Source: Chelonoidis abingdonii
Lineage: Eukaryota; Chordata; Testudines; Testudinidae
Reading direction: 5' to 3'
DNA length: 64,000 nucleotides
Assembly (NCBI RefSeq): GCF_003597395.2
Contig: NC_133771.1
Span: 138,119,651 to 138,183,650, forward strand
Positions 22,590 to 32,209 of this stretch are shown in pieces. The translations under genes were made by a program, and so were the position numbers. The notes under the pieces were generated by a model. That model did not search any database. It was given only the letters and a program-made list of their open reading frames with translations, and was not told the DNA's origin. The first letter of the stretch is position 1; each line of letters starts with the position of its first letter.

Positions 22590-23320
22590 TTGCTCACAGC
22601 AATGCACACCGTACCATTAGGAAACTATAGCTCAGGAACAATCCATGCAACAAACCTGATGGCCAATCTGCCACCTATTTACACCAGCGACACAATCACA
22701 GGAACCATAACCCAGATCAGCCCTACCATTACTGTTCATTCACCGCACGCCACACATGGAATATACGCTATTCAATGCCCAAGCCCCTCGCTATGTACTC
22801 CGGCCCAAACGGACAGTCCTACGGAAAGGATAAAATGGACACAAATCAATATTAGAATGGCAATATACATGAAACCTGCAGGAGAACACTTCACCTCCTG
22901 CTACACAATTAGCCGATCTTAAGGTTGGCATCCTGCAAGCAAAAAACCTCAGACCATGACTTCAAAAAGAGAACTGGTTGAGCTTCATGTTCATGTGCAG
23001 AATTTGCACCCCTCAGTTGTCTGGACTAAACAAGACTTTGGAATGGTTGCCAAATTACAAGAACCAGTTTCTCCTCTTGGTTTTTCACACTTCTACTGCT
23101 AGAAAGGCCCGCATCCTTCCCCTGATTGAACTAACTTGTTATCTTAGCTGCTGTTTGCATATATTACCTACCCCGGAAAATTTCCAGATACCTGCGTCGA
23201 CGAAGTGGGTATTCACCCACGAAAGCTCACGCTCCAAAACGTCTGTTAGTCTATAAGGTGCCACAGGATTCTCTGCTGCTTTTACAGATCCAGACTAACA
23301 TGGCTACCCCTCTGATACTT
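22590..23320 (+). mobile_element. Penelope-like element 3' region with decayed GIY-YIG endonuclease
   Basis: The frame at 22590-22922 (110 codons) matches the Penelope-like linker and C-terminal endonuclease. IYTSDTITG (residues 30-38) is followed by YAIQCP (about residues 59-64), where intact relatives read YAIQC-x2-C then LYVGQT. The Y-V-G core is frameshifted here. Further on come RIKW and GEHFTSCYTIS, matching the later HK..IR and GEHFN.PGH.I.DL blocks. The following DNA (22925-23160) fits the extended 3' coding end in other frames. The block ends at 23180-23320 with the terminal repeat (cacccacgaaagctcacgct, then ggtgccacagga, then ctaacatggctacccctctg). The reverse transcriptase is absent, so the copy is 5'-truncated and dead. 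Confidence 0.8.
23195..23255 (+). ncRNA. Hammerhead-ribozyme-like motif in the Penelope terminal repeat
   Basis: The order is GACGA (23199-23203), a 6-bp perfect stem gtgggt/acccac closed by an attc loop (23205-23220), then GAAA (23221-23224). This is the hammerhead core order CUGANGA, stem II, GAAA. A candidate pairing strand and cleavage-type triplet lie at ctgttagtc (23243-23251). Penelope-like elements are known to carry hammerhead motifs in their terminal repeats. In this copy the two bases before GACGA are TC instead of CU, and I could not draw a convincing stem I, so this copy is probably inactive. Confidence 0.45.
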
Positions 23321-24147
23321 TCATATGGAGTGATTCCAAAACACACTGCAGTTCATAAACATAAAGGTATTGTTTACGTGCTAGTGAAGTACAGCAGAGG
23401 TTCATTAAAGCACATCTAGATTTACAGCTAATATAGACAAAGGACTGCCCATAAATATTTCCTCTTCAACTCCCACTCTGAACAGCTTTAATGAAGAGGG
23501 GGGAAGAGGAGCTTGGCAGAGCGCTGAGAAAGCTAACAAATCCAGGCTCTTGCAACTCTACCCTGCAGTCTTTAGGAGAGGATAACAACTTTTGGCTGAC
23601 AAAAAGATTGCATGAGAGTCATTTTGGATTTCCACTGGGGTACACAAGCATAATTTGGCATACCCACATACATACCTCAGTATTAGGGACCTTATTCTGC
23701 CCGTAGTTAAAACCCATTCAAATCCAGCATCAGTCGCAGCTAAGCACGGGTGGAATTTGGCACTGCAGGTTCTGAATAGGGTCACATGCCCTCTGTTTTG
23801 TTTCAGCACAGACCAACATTCTCTGTTTGATTGCCTCATATTCACTGAGTCCAGGGCCTTTGGGAAGAAGTTTTGTTAAACTGAGGTGTACTGAATTATT
23901 CATTCTGATTGATTTTCTAATTAAATTGAAGTCTATGGGCCTGATTCAATGTCACATACATGGCAGTAAGTTTAACCCCACTGATTTCAGTGACATTACC
24001 CCAGCGTATGTTAGAGGAAGAGCTGGCCTCTTGATTCTAGGATCTGAGAATAGATTCCTATCAGGACTAGATTTGTGCAATGGCAATACAATAATAATAA
24101 TCCCATGCCTGCTTTTGATTGCAAAGATCCAAACATTCTTCTCTGTT
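23321..24147. other. Unassigned; one ancient palindromic repeat near 23940
   Basis: Around 23937-24005 the wording gggcctgattcaatg and accccactgatttcagtgac resembles the dispersed palindromic family of 2220. No gene recognised. Confidence 0.4.
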
Positions 24148-24457
24148 CAGGGGCAGCTCTAGACATTTCGCCATCCCAAGCAGGGCGGCATACTGTGGGG
24201 GGTGCTCTGCCGGTCGCCGGGAGGGTGGCGGGCAGCTCCAGTGGACCTCCTGCAGGCGTGCCTGCGGAGGGTCCGCTAGTCCCGCAGCTTTGGTGGACCT
24301 CCCGTGAGCCACGGGACCAGTGGACCCTCCACAGACATGCCTGCGGGAGGTCCACCGGAGCCACCTGCTGCCCTCCCGGCGACCAGCAGAGCCCCCCCCC
24401 CCGTGGTATGCCGCTCCAAGCACGCGCTTGGCGTGCTGGGGCCTAGAGCCGCCTCTG
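24148..24457. mobile_element. Foldback hAT MITE, 310 bp
   Basis: Termini caggggcagctctag and ctagagccgcctctg are inverted copies. Flanking 8-bp sites TCTCTGTT (24140-24147) and TCTCTCTT (24458-24465) differ at one base. Almost the whole element is an inverted repeat: the arm containing gtcgccgggagggtggcggg pairs with the arm ctgccctcccggcgaccagc, and the arm gtggacctcctgcaggcgtg pairs with catgcctgcgggaggtccac. That explains open frames with similar peptides on both strands; they are not genes. Confidence 0.9.
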
Positions 24458-24465
24458 TCTCTCTT

Positions 24466-26545
24466 GAATGGTGACGAAGGGAAGAAAGGGCTGTACTGAC
24501 AAAGGGCAAAACAGTGGAGGTGGGTGAAAGGGGAGCAATAGCTTTGTATCATGTTCCCCATGAGCCAGTAGAAGCTCCTCTGTTAACACTGCACAGATCA
24601 GACTATGTAGTTCAGGGGAGCACACTTCAGACAGCAGGTTTTCCAGCAGAAGTTAATGCTGCTTGCAGCAGTATTAGTTGCACTTCAGTGGCTTCTGCCT
24701 CCCCTTGTCATGCACTGCTCGGCAGTAGTAGAGAAGGCTCTGGCAGCCTAGATGTTAAATGGGCCATGCTATCAGTGGTTAGAAGGGGTAAGGAGGATCA
24801 GGGGGGCATACAGCATGGTTTCCATGGCAGCCACTGATTTGTGGAGCACACAGGCTCCACAAATTGAGAGAAATGGCTCGCACACAGCTTTTGCAGAGCC
24901 ACAAACCCAGCAATTTACTCCCTCCCTGCTGGTCCAAAGGTGAGCAGCTATTAGCAACAGGGACATGGGGACCAATGGATACATGGGTTCTATTGGCGGG
25001 AAGTTTGACAGTCTTCTGTCAAATAGAAGCTGGAAGCAGAGATCTGTGTTTTTACTCCCACAAAGGATCTTCTTGAAAGATCTTATTTTTCAGTTAGAAG
25101 AGGAGAAGACATGAGAAGCAGAAAAGATGGAGAAAGATGATCCCAAACTGACTGTTCTCAGTCTCCTTCATGATTCATTCTGACTCACCCATCTGAGCTA
25201 GAGACAAGCTCTGGCAAAACGAACCTTGTGATTTTTTTTCTGAATACAGCACAATCTATCATCCACATTGCCTATTCCCTCCTTCTTCACCCCACAACTA
25301 TGAGAGAGAACACTGCCAAATGGAGAAGGAAAGACCTGTCAGAGGAGTTGGCGAATGGAGTAAGTCATCCACTACTGAAACAAAACTCTCAAAGACAACC
25401 CAGAGCATGAAAACTGCCAGATCGAGCAAAGACACAGAAGCTGTCAAGGCTCCAAGGGGGGGGAAGTTACCTGCATTATGTCTGCATTCTTAGCAGTGTC
25501 AAACTATTTAGGGAGGGAAGGGGGAGTGGTAGCCTTAGTGTGGGAAGGGGGGAGAAGAGGGGGAGTGTTCACAGGGGGAGAGGGACTAGAACACAGGAAT
25601 CAAATCCTATGCCAACAGCACACACTGATAAGTCAGAATGCAACAGGCATCTTTTCCGCCACCACAGAGAACAGATAGCCCTATGGAACTGTACAGGCAT
25701 TGCATCAAGACCTATAGTAATGGTGAAGATGCACAGGGCACTTCTAGATCCTTAAATTATTAGTTTTGCCCACGAAAGGTGTCAAACTGACAGATGTCCA
25801 TTTTACCCATACATGAGCTGCGGTTTGGGTAGTGCCAATGCAAGCTTTTCTATAGCATCCAGGCAACATGTTGCAGCCTGTATCTGGAAACAGCTACCCA
25901 CAGGAGCATAGTTCAGTTTTCAAGCCCATTCATTCCTTGGACTCTCCCTCTCTGTGAGAGATAAGAGTGCCAGTTGTGGAGGTGGTTCAAGTGAGGAGGA
26001 AAAGCAGGGAAGTACAATTATCCCTCCTTGGCTAAAAGTAGGCAGAATTCCCACCCTTCTCCCCTCTCAGGGCTTGAGGTTTTCTGGGAGGTGTTAAATA
26101 AAATGTTGATCTAGAAGGATAACAAATATACAATTCACGTATCAGACAGGATTATTATTTATCTCTGTTGTGCATGGAAGAATCACAAAGCTGGCATTTG
26201 GATTTCTGTTGCATAGTTCTTCATTTCTGATTTAATATTGAAAGCAAATTTAATCAGAACAATAGTCTAAGCAGTTTCCAGACTGCTGAGAATCTGTTCT
26301 TATGTGAGGAACCCTGCATCGCTCTGGCCCGAGGCTAAACAAATATAAGCGGTAACAGTTCTTGTAACAAATTTTTAAGTTTCGAATATGAAGAAATTAA
26401 GTGAATGTTTTCTGTAAATTAAATTAGTGTCATACTGTGGACTGCTCATGGGCTGTTTTCTGCAAGCATTCCTTCTAGTAGTCACTCCTTGCAATTTAAG
26501 ATGGGAGCTACAGTATGTTCCCTGACTGAATGATCTAACTTGTAA
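24466..26545. other. Unassigned intergenic sequence
   Basis: About 2 kb without termini, RNA motif or exon-like frame. A G-rich, purine-rich patch lies at 25450-25590 and gives artefactual frames. Confidence 0.5.
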
Positions 26546-26547
26546 TA

Positions 26548-26734
26548 CACCTCTACCCCATTATAACGCCACCTGATATAACACGAATTTGGATATAATG
26601 CGGTAAAGCAGTGCTCCTGGGGCAGAGCTGTGTGTTCTGGTGGATCAAATCAAGTTTGATACAATGTGGTTTCACCTATAACATGCTAAGATTTTTTTGT
26701 CTCCCAAGGACAGTGTTATATTAAGGTAGAGGTG
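26548..26734. mobile_element. Mariner/Tigger-like MITE, 187 bp
   Basis: Termini cacctctacccc and ggtagaggtg are inverted, followed inward by ttataac and gttatatt words. TA flanks each end (26546-26547 and 26735-26736). The interior repeatedly uses ATATAAC/GTTATA, as in known terminal-repeat-rich mariner MITEs. Superfamily assignment rests on the TA duplication. Confidence 0.75.
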
Positions 26735-26736
26735 TA

Positions 26737-28671
26737 GCTACTTACGGACAAAATAAAATCATATTTTTTTCATGAAACAAGTTTGCACTTAATGGGCAAA
26801 TGAATCTTAAAAGGCTCAAAAGTTTGTTTTCTGTGACTATTCAACCAAACAAGACTATTGGCATGAATGTTCAACTAAAAAAGGCTGTAATTCAAGTAAA
26901 ATTCTGGTTACAAATCACTGAACTATGAAGAATAATTTTCCTCACTATTCACACAGCTCTAATTCTTAGGCACTTGTAGACAATAAGCACTCAGTAGGTT
27001 CTTATTATTTTAATTAAATCATGGGCAATAGAATCAGATAACCAGTGCCTTAGTTGCTAGATTAAAACAGTATGCAAAGCACAAATCTAGCCACCCCACT
27101 GTACTATTATTCTAACAATCCTTCTACAGAGCATTTATTTTTCTAGCCATAACAGATAGTTGGGGCCCAATTCCACCCTGGTATCAGCAAATGCAGCTCC
27201 ATTGATGTAAAGGAAGTTGTACTTACACCCCACAGGCTGAATTTGGCCCTTTTTGCAGTCAGCCAAACCTGACAGATGAAACATTGTGTTAATGTGATGT
27301 AATTAGAAGACTGAATGGGGGTACATCAGACAGCTGTCAAAACACAGCTCAGACACAATATTTGAGCAACTCTTATCACTGTTTATTCATTCCAACCTCA
27401 TACTGATAGAGAAAAGCTCATGTCCATTAGCAAATCTCTAGCTAGGAAGCCAGGTGGGTAGCCAAATAAGAACACGTGCTATACCACTCTGTGTATGACT
27501 ATTCAATGTAAGTAGTTAATACATATGATATATTGAGCTGTCTTGAATCACACACCCCCACCCCATTCTGAGACATTGGAAATAATATGCATCTCAGATT
27601 GTGGACCCAATTTTCTTGACCCCTGCACTGGTGATGCAAAACAGCCCTAACCACGCAGAAATGGCCCCTGAATACCTTCAGCATATGGGGTATCTGTGAC
27701 CAGCACAGAAGTACTGAAAGGGCTTAGGTCTGCCCACTTCTTTGCAGCCCCAGGCATAGGGAACATGACAGAAGGGCATACAGCTATTCTGCGCTTCCCA
27801 TGGTCACTAGCAGCTCTGGGCAGTACAAAGGGGCTCTAATTTACACCGCTGGCCTGCCCATTGACTTCAAAAGAACAGGATTTACCCCAGATTCACCAAG
27901 CTTCAGTTGTGCAAATGAGGACTGCAGGTTTGGGACCAATGTGTTAAATTCCTCCTCCAACACCCTCTCAGAGCCAAGTTCTGGTCTCAAATCCATTCAT
28001 GTTGCTACCAATAACTGTAATGGAACTGAGGCCACAATTTAACCAGTAAGTTGTATTTTAAACAACAGGGATTTTTGTTTATTTTAACAAAAACTAACCT
28101 AAGAGTCCTGCTGGCAGGGACCATACTCTTTAAGAGTGATATAAATTTGTGAGCCATCATAGATCAGTTTTTCATTCAACTTTAAAATGATAGTGTTAAA
28201 AATACTCTTTACCACAATAGTTGTTTATTTCAAAGTCTGCAGGTCCATTTGATGTCTATAGCCTCATAGCTCAGTTATCTATGGAGTATTTTTTGAATTT
28301 ACACAAACATGCATATATGGAAGCAGGTTTTCCCCCAACCATGTACTCCCAGTTTGCTGTTTAGATTACCAGACATAGTGGGATCCTATTTCACTCTTTC
28401 CATTTGTTCTAATTCCATTAGAAGCTGTTTCCTCCAGCAGCTTAATTCACAGCTTGTCTCCATCTGTTTCATGGCTTAATCTGCCCAACCTTTGTACTTG
28501 AGCCTATTACATCTGACATGAGTGTAGGGTCCTAGTTGAGGGAGTGAATTTTCCCCTCCTCCCCCACCTTTTGCAAATGAGAATGGCTTTATTGTGAAAT
28601 TGTCTGTTCTCATTTGTTCCTGCTGAAATTGCATAGAAGATTCTGAATTAAGTCTCTATGGATTCAGCTAA
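26737..28671. other. Unassigned; two ancient palindromic-repeat traces
   Basis: Traces at about 27172-27250 (caattccaccctggtatcag, gctgaatttggccc) and 27835-27900 (atttacaccgctggcc, cccattgacttcaaaag) resemble the 2220 family. No gene recognised. Confidence 0.4.
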
Positions 28672-29117
28672 GGGCTTGTCTACACACAAGTTGCTCCAAG
28701 TTAAATCTGATTAAAGTCCAGGGCTGCCAGGGGGTGGAGGGAGTGGGCAAGTGGGTCAATTTGCCCTGGGCCCCACAGGGGCCCGCACGAGAATTTAGTA
28801 TTCTATAGTATTGCAACTTTTTTTATGGAAGGGACCCCTGAAATTGCTTTGCCCCAGGTCCCCTGAACCCTCTGGGCAGCCCTGTTAAAGTCCAGTTTAG
28901 CTAAGTCAATTGAAAACACTATGTGGGCACTCCTATATCTGTTTTTAAACTGGTTATGCTGGTTTAGCTTGCAGCTGTACATATACCAACACAAGCCAAA
29001 CCAATAAAAGGCAAGTTTAAAGCAATTTAAGAGTGGCCACAAACAAAGTTGCACAAATGTTTGTAAGTCAGTATAAAAATGAAATAGGCCAGTGCAACTT
29101 TCAGTTAAGACCAGGTC
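28672..29117. mobile_element. PIF/Harbinger-like MITE carrying a nested hAT
   Basis: The left end gggcttgtctacac is preceded by TAA (28669-28671). The right end gttaagaccaggtc is followed by TAA (29118-29120) and matches the inverted left end at 9 of 14 bases. The element is split by the hAT MITE at 28719-28884. Removing that insert leaves about 270 bp, close to the 303-307 bp of the two intact Harbinger MITEs in the window. Confidence 0.7.
28719..28884. mobile_element. hAT MITE nested in Harbinger MITE, 166 bp
   Basis: Termini cagggctgcc and gggcagccctg are inverted. An exact 8-bp duplication TTAAAGTC flanks it (28711-28718 and 28885-28892). The interior includes ttgccctgggccccacaggg, shared with the hAT copy at 53643-53918. 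Confidence 0.92.
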
Positions 29118-29439
29118 TAAGAATCTTGTTACTGTATGTTACCCTTGAAAGTAAAGTGTTTTTCAAAACATGCATCCCCTTCCCCACACTTCAATGACAG
29201 TGATTTTCCAGAACTGTGTAGAACAGCTCTGGAGGGGGAAGGTCTGATGGGAGGCAGTGGAAGTGTTTGAGATGGTGGAGTGCTGAAAGGCTGGCAGTCC
29301 TAGTGCCACAGAGTTAAGAGCGTGTTGTGTCATCTGTTGTGTAGTGGTCATTCTGGTGGCGCACTGTGCATCTCTTCGGGGGAGGAGCAGAAGTTACGGC
29401 ATGACAGATGCTTCAACTTTTAATGTGTGAAGCATATTT

Positions 29440-29748
29440 GTGTGCAACCTTAACTCAGGTTTTTATTAAGGTTGTCCAACATTTCCCATTATGAAGACCT
29501 AGTTTTCAGTTGCTCATAACTTTGCCAGACTAACTGTTTGAGCTGAAATTGTAATATGGAGCAGAGGATGGAGAGTAAAATTGCAGCCAAAATGGTTGAG
29601 CTCTTTCAGAGAATGAGCCTATGGAGGAAAAAAAAAAAATACATTTTTTTGCCCATATTTAAATAAAAACAAAACAAAAAACCCACCCCCCACCAAGAAC
29701 TCTTGTAACTTTTTCTTTGAGAAGCTTTATCATTCGGATACTGTATAG
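29440..29748 (+). repeat. Unclassified older repeat interrupted by a hAT
   Basis: The wording aaccttaactcaggttttta, catttcccattatgaagacc and gttgctcataactttgcc reads like an interspersed repeat I recall from turtle DNA. It is cut by the hAT at 29749 and appears to resume at 30021-30170 (gtgatcttac-like block, then aatttgatcaagttataagcc). I cannot name the class. Confidence 0.35.
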
Positions 29749-30012
29749 CAGCAGTTCTCAAACTGTGAGTCTGGACCCCAAAGTGGGTCATGACCCCCTT
29801 TTAATGGTGTTAGACTTGCTGGGGCCTGGGGCTGAAGCCAAACCCCAAGCCCTACTGCCTAGGCCTGAAGCCAAAGGCTTCAGCTTTGCCACCCTTCCTC
29901 CCCCACCCCCCTGGGGCAGCAGGGCTCAGGCTTCAGTCCCCTTTCTGGGGGTCATGTAGTAATTTTCACTGTCAGCAGGGGGTCATGCTGCAATGAAGTC
30001 TGAGAACCCCTG
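29749..30012. mobile_element. hAT MITE, 264 bp
   Basis: Termini cagcagttctcaaac and ctgagaacccctg are inverted. Flanking 8-bp sites CTGTATAG (29741-29748) and CTTTATAG (30013-30020) differ at one base. Internal wording such as accccaaagtgggtcatgac is typical of a common hAT family with an inverted internal ggctgaagcc/ggcttcag pair. Confidence 0.87.
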
Positions 30013-30299
30013 CTTTATAGTAGGGATGTGAACTTTGGGTGTGTGTGTGGTCTTACTGTAAGGGATGTCCTTTGTCATCCACATGAAAATCCACCCAAAT
30101 TTGATCAAGTTATAAGCCTTTGAAAAAAAAGTTACAGTTCACATATGTTCAGTAAACTTGCTAGAGCATTGCAGCTTCATTCCTTAAAAATTCCATCTGT
30201 GCTGAGCATGCTCCAGCCTGAGGCTGAGCAGGACTTACCCCAATTACAGTTCCCTACTGCTCTAGGCCATATCAGAGCTGGGTTCAGGGACTGGAGCTG

Positions 30300-30700
30300 G
30301 GAGCAGGGAGCCAGTCTGTCCTTTGTTCTCAACAATTCCCCCTGCTGTGTCCAGGCACTATGGAGGAGAAAACTGCTTGAACTGAATGCAGAATTGAATG
30401 GAACTAGAGGATTGGAAGGGACAAGGAGTAGCTGGAGAAGGGGAGAACCGGAAACACTGAAATTGGACAAGGAGCCTGGGAAGGGAGACTGGAATGGGGA
30501 ACCAGTGAGTACAGAGAAGGTGGGTGTGAAGGTGACTGAAGGCTGGGCTTGGGAGAGGGGAAGGAGACAGAGACACAAACAGAGCTGGGGGGACTGGCTG
30601 AGCAAGGAGACTGGGATGGGAACTCAAGGAGTGGAGACTGGGACCAGTTAGGTGAGGAGATTGGGATGGGCTGAGAGAGAACTGGGGATGAGGAAAAACA
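30300..30700. repeat. Purine-rich low-complexity tract with degenerate GACTGGGA units
   Basis: The plus strand is strongly G+A rich and repeats gactggga, ggggaaccagtg and ggagactggga at irregular spacing. The composition removes stop codons, giving open frames up to 168 codons on the plus strand and 144 on the minus strand. None shows a domain, so I regard them as artefacts. The tract could be a decayed minisatellite or part of an LTR. Confidence 0.5.
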
Positions 30701-30944
30701 AAACAAAAAATAAAACAAACCACACACACACAGGACTGGGACAGGTTGGATGGAAAGGGACCAAACCAAACCAAACGAGTCTCTGCCCATTACAGCAGAC
30801 TCTCCTCCAGAGCATGGAACAGAACTCAAGATTCCCAAGTCTCAACATTCCTCTGTGGTCAGCAAATGTCTGCAAAACCTTCTGGGGAAGGATCTCATCC
30901 CCCTCTAGTGCTGGCCCACATCGCAGAAGTAGCTTGTCATCCCC

Positions 30945-31015
30945 TATCAGTTAGCTCAGGGTGGCAGAGGACTGTGTGGTGATAGGTTCAAACCCTGCTT
31001 ATAACCTATGTGGGT
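30945..31015 (+). repeat. tRNA-like head with A and B boxes (SINE or tRNA remnant)
   Basis: An A-box-like tagctcagggtgg (30952-30964) is followed about 21 bases later by a perfect B-box ggttcaaaccc (30985-30995), the spacing of a RNA polymerase III promoter in tRNA-derived SINEs. The acceptor stem does not pair and the T stem pairs only partly, so it is not a functional tRNA. No clear SINE body follows. Confidence 0.4.
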
Positions 31016-31381
31016 TTCAATAGGATGCCACATGATAAACAACCAAATAAACTGGATTTCTATTTTGTCAATTCTCTCCCCCCTTTTTTTCTGGGGGTGG
31101 GTGGGAAGGGGAGAACCTAGGAAATTAAACAAAACATTAGAAGAACATCATCATGGCTGCAAAGTCAAACACTCAAAAGTTAGGAAATACCAGAATTAAG
31201 GTTGCTAGTAGAACCTTAATTTGGTCCCCTTGTGCATATGTATTATGGTATTGTCTTTAATTACCTGATCATGTTGTTTTTTCCACAAGACACTGGCTCA
31301 TTCAGTGCATGGGATGGATGGTGCACTGAGCGGTTAATGAGCGATTCAGTACTTTGTTTTCTCTTCGCTGTACCATGTGGG
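31016..31381. other. Unassigned intergenic sequence
   Basis: Nothing recognised apart from T- and G-rich runs near 31080-31105. Confidence 0.5.
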
Positions 31382-32201
31382 CAGGGCTGGGTCCAGCTTT
31401 TTTGCCGCCCCGTGTGGGGAGTGGGGAGGAAAACCCAATCGGAGGCACTTTGATGGCAGCAGCTCAATTGTGCCGCTTCATTCTTTGGCAGCGAGTCCTT
31501 CAATCCCTTTCTTCTTCTTCGGCGGCAGCTCAAAAAGGAAGAGAGGGACTGAAGGACCTGCAACTGAATAGGGAACCAGAGGGGCTGCTGCTGGTGTGCC
31601 GCCAAAAGACCACCCGGGAAGCCGCCCTTTCCCATTTGCTGCCCCAGGCAGGCAGGACCGGTGCAACCATTTAGGCGACCTAGGCGGTCACCTAGGGCAC
31701 TAGGATTTGGGGGGCGCCATTTTCTTCAGCAGCAACCGCAGCGGCCGGATCTTCGGCCACCCCGGTCGCCGCCAGCATTTAGGAGGAGGGAGCTGGGGCA
31801 GGGGAGGGCAGGGAGGGCTGCCTGCAGCAAGTAAGGGGGCAGGGAAGGCATGCAGGGGAACTCCCCGCCCCAGCTCACCCCTGCCCCGCCTCCTCCCCGA
31901 GCATGCCAAAGCGAGAGAAGTGAAGCAGTCACAACGTTCTCGGGGAGGAGGTGGGGCAGGGGTGAGCTGCTTCACTTCTTGCAATCAGCTTAGGCGCCAC
32001 AAGCCTGAGAGGCAGGAGAAGTGAAGCAGCGACAGCGTGCTTGGGGTGCTCATGCATGGAGCAGGGGTGAGCTGAGGTGGGGGAGCACCTCAGGGTGGGG
32101 GAAGGCACAAGGTGGAAGTTTCGCCTAGGGCATGAAACATCCTTGCACCAGCCCTGCAGGCAGGCACCTGCTTACTAGGCTGGTGCCTAGAGCTGGCCCT
32201 G
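31382..32201. mobile_element. hAT MITE (outer) carrying a second hAT
   Basis: The left end cagggctgggtccagct and right end agctggccctg are inverted. Flanking 8-mers CATGTGGG (31374-31381) and CATGTAAG (32202-32209) agree at 6 of 8. The original element is split near its right end by the insertion at 31653-32156 and would be about 310 bp without it. Its left half contains inverted cggcggcagctc/gcagcagctcaa-type words. Confidence 0.75.
31653..32156. mobile_element. hAT element (inner), 504 bp
   Basis: Termini caggaccggtgcaa and ttgcaccagccctg are inverted. An exact 8-bp duplication CAGGCAGG flanks it (31645-31652 and 32157-32164). The start continues ttaggcgacctaggcggtca, a common turtle hAT wording. 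The interior is GC-rich with internal inverted segments. No transposase. Confidence 0.92.
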
Positions 32202-32209
32202 CATGTAAG

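Noticed and set aside
22590..22922. Possible nuclear copy of mitochondrial DNA, from the A/C-rich composition
   Set aside because: The translation fits a Penelope-like linker and GIY-YIG endonuclease, and the flanking 3' terminal repeat belongs to the same element.
24067..24561. 164-codon minus-strand frame that looked like a Cys/Gly-rich protein
   Set aside because: It spans a foldback hAT MITE with 8-bp duplications; the frame and its mirror copies come from the inverted repeats.
30145..30651. 168-codon plus-strand frame starting MFSKLARALQ
   Set aside because: It runs through a purine-rich low-complexity tract, has no domain, and overlaps equally long minus frames.
31261..32024. Several overlapping frames of 94-124 codons on both strands
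   Set aside because: They lie within the nested hAT pair, and internal inverted segments explain them.
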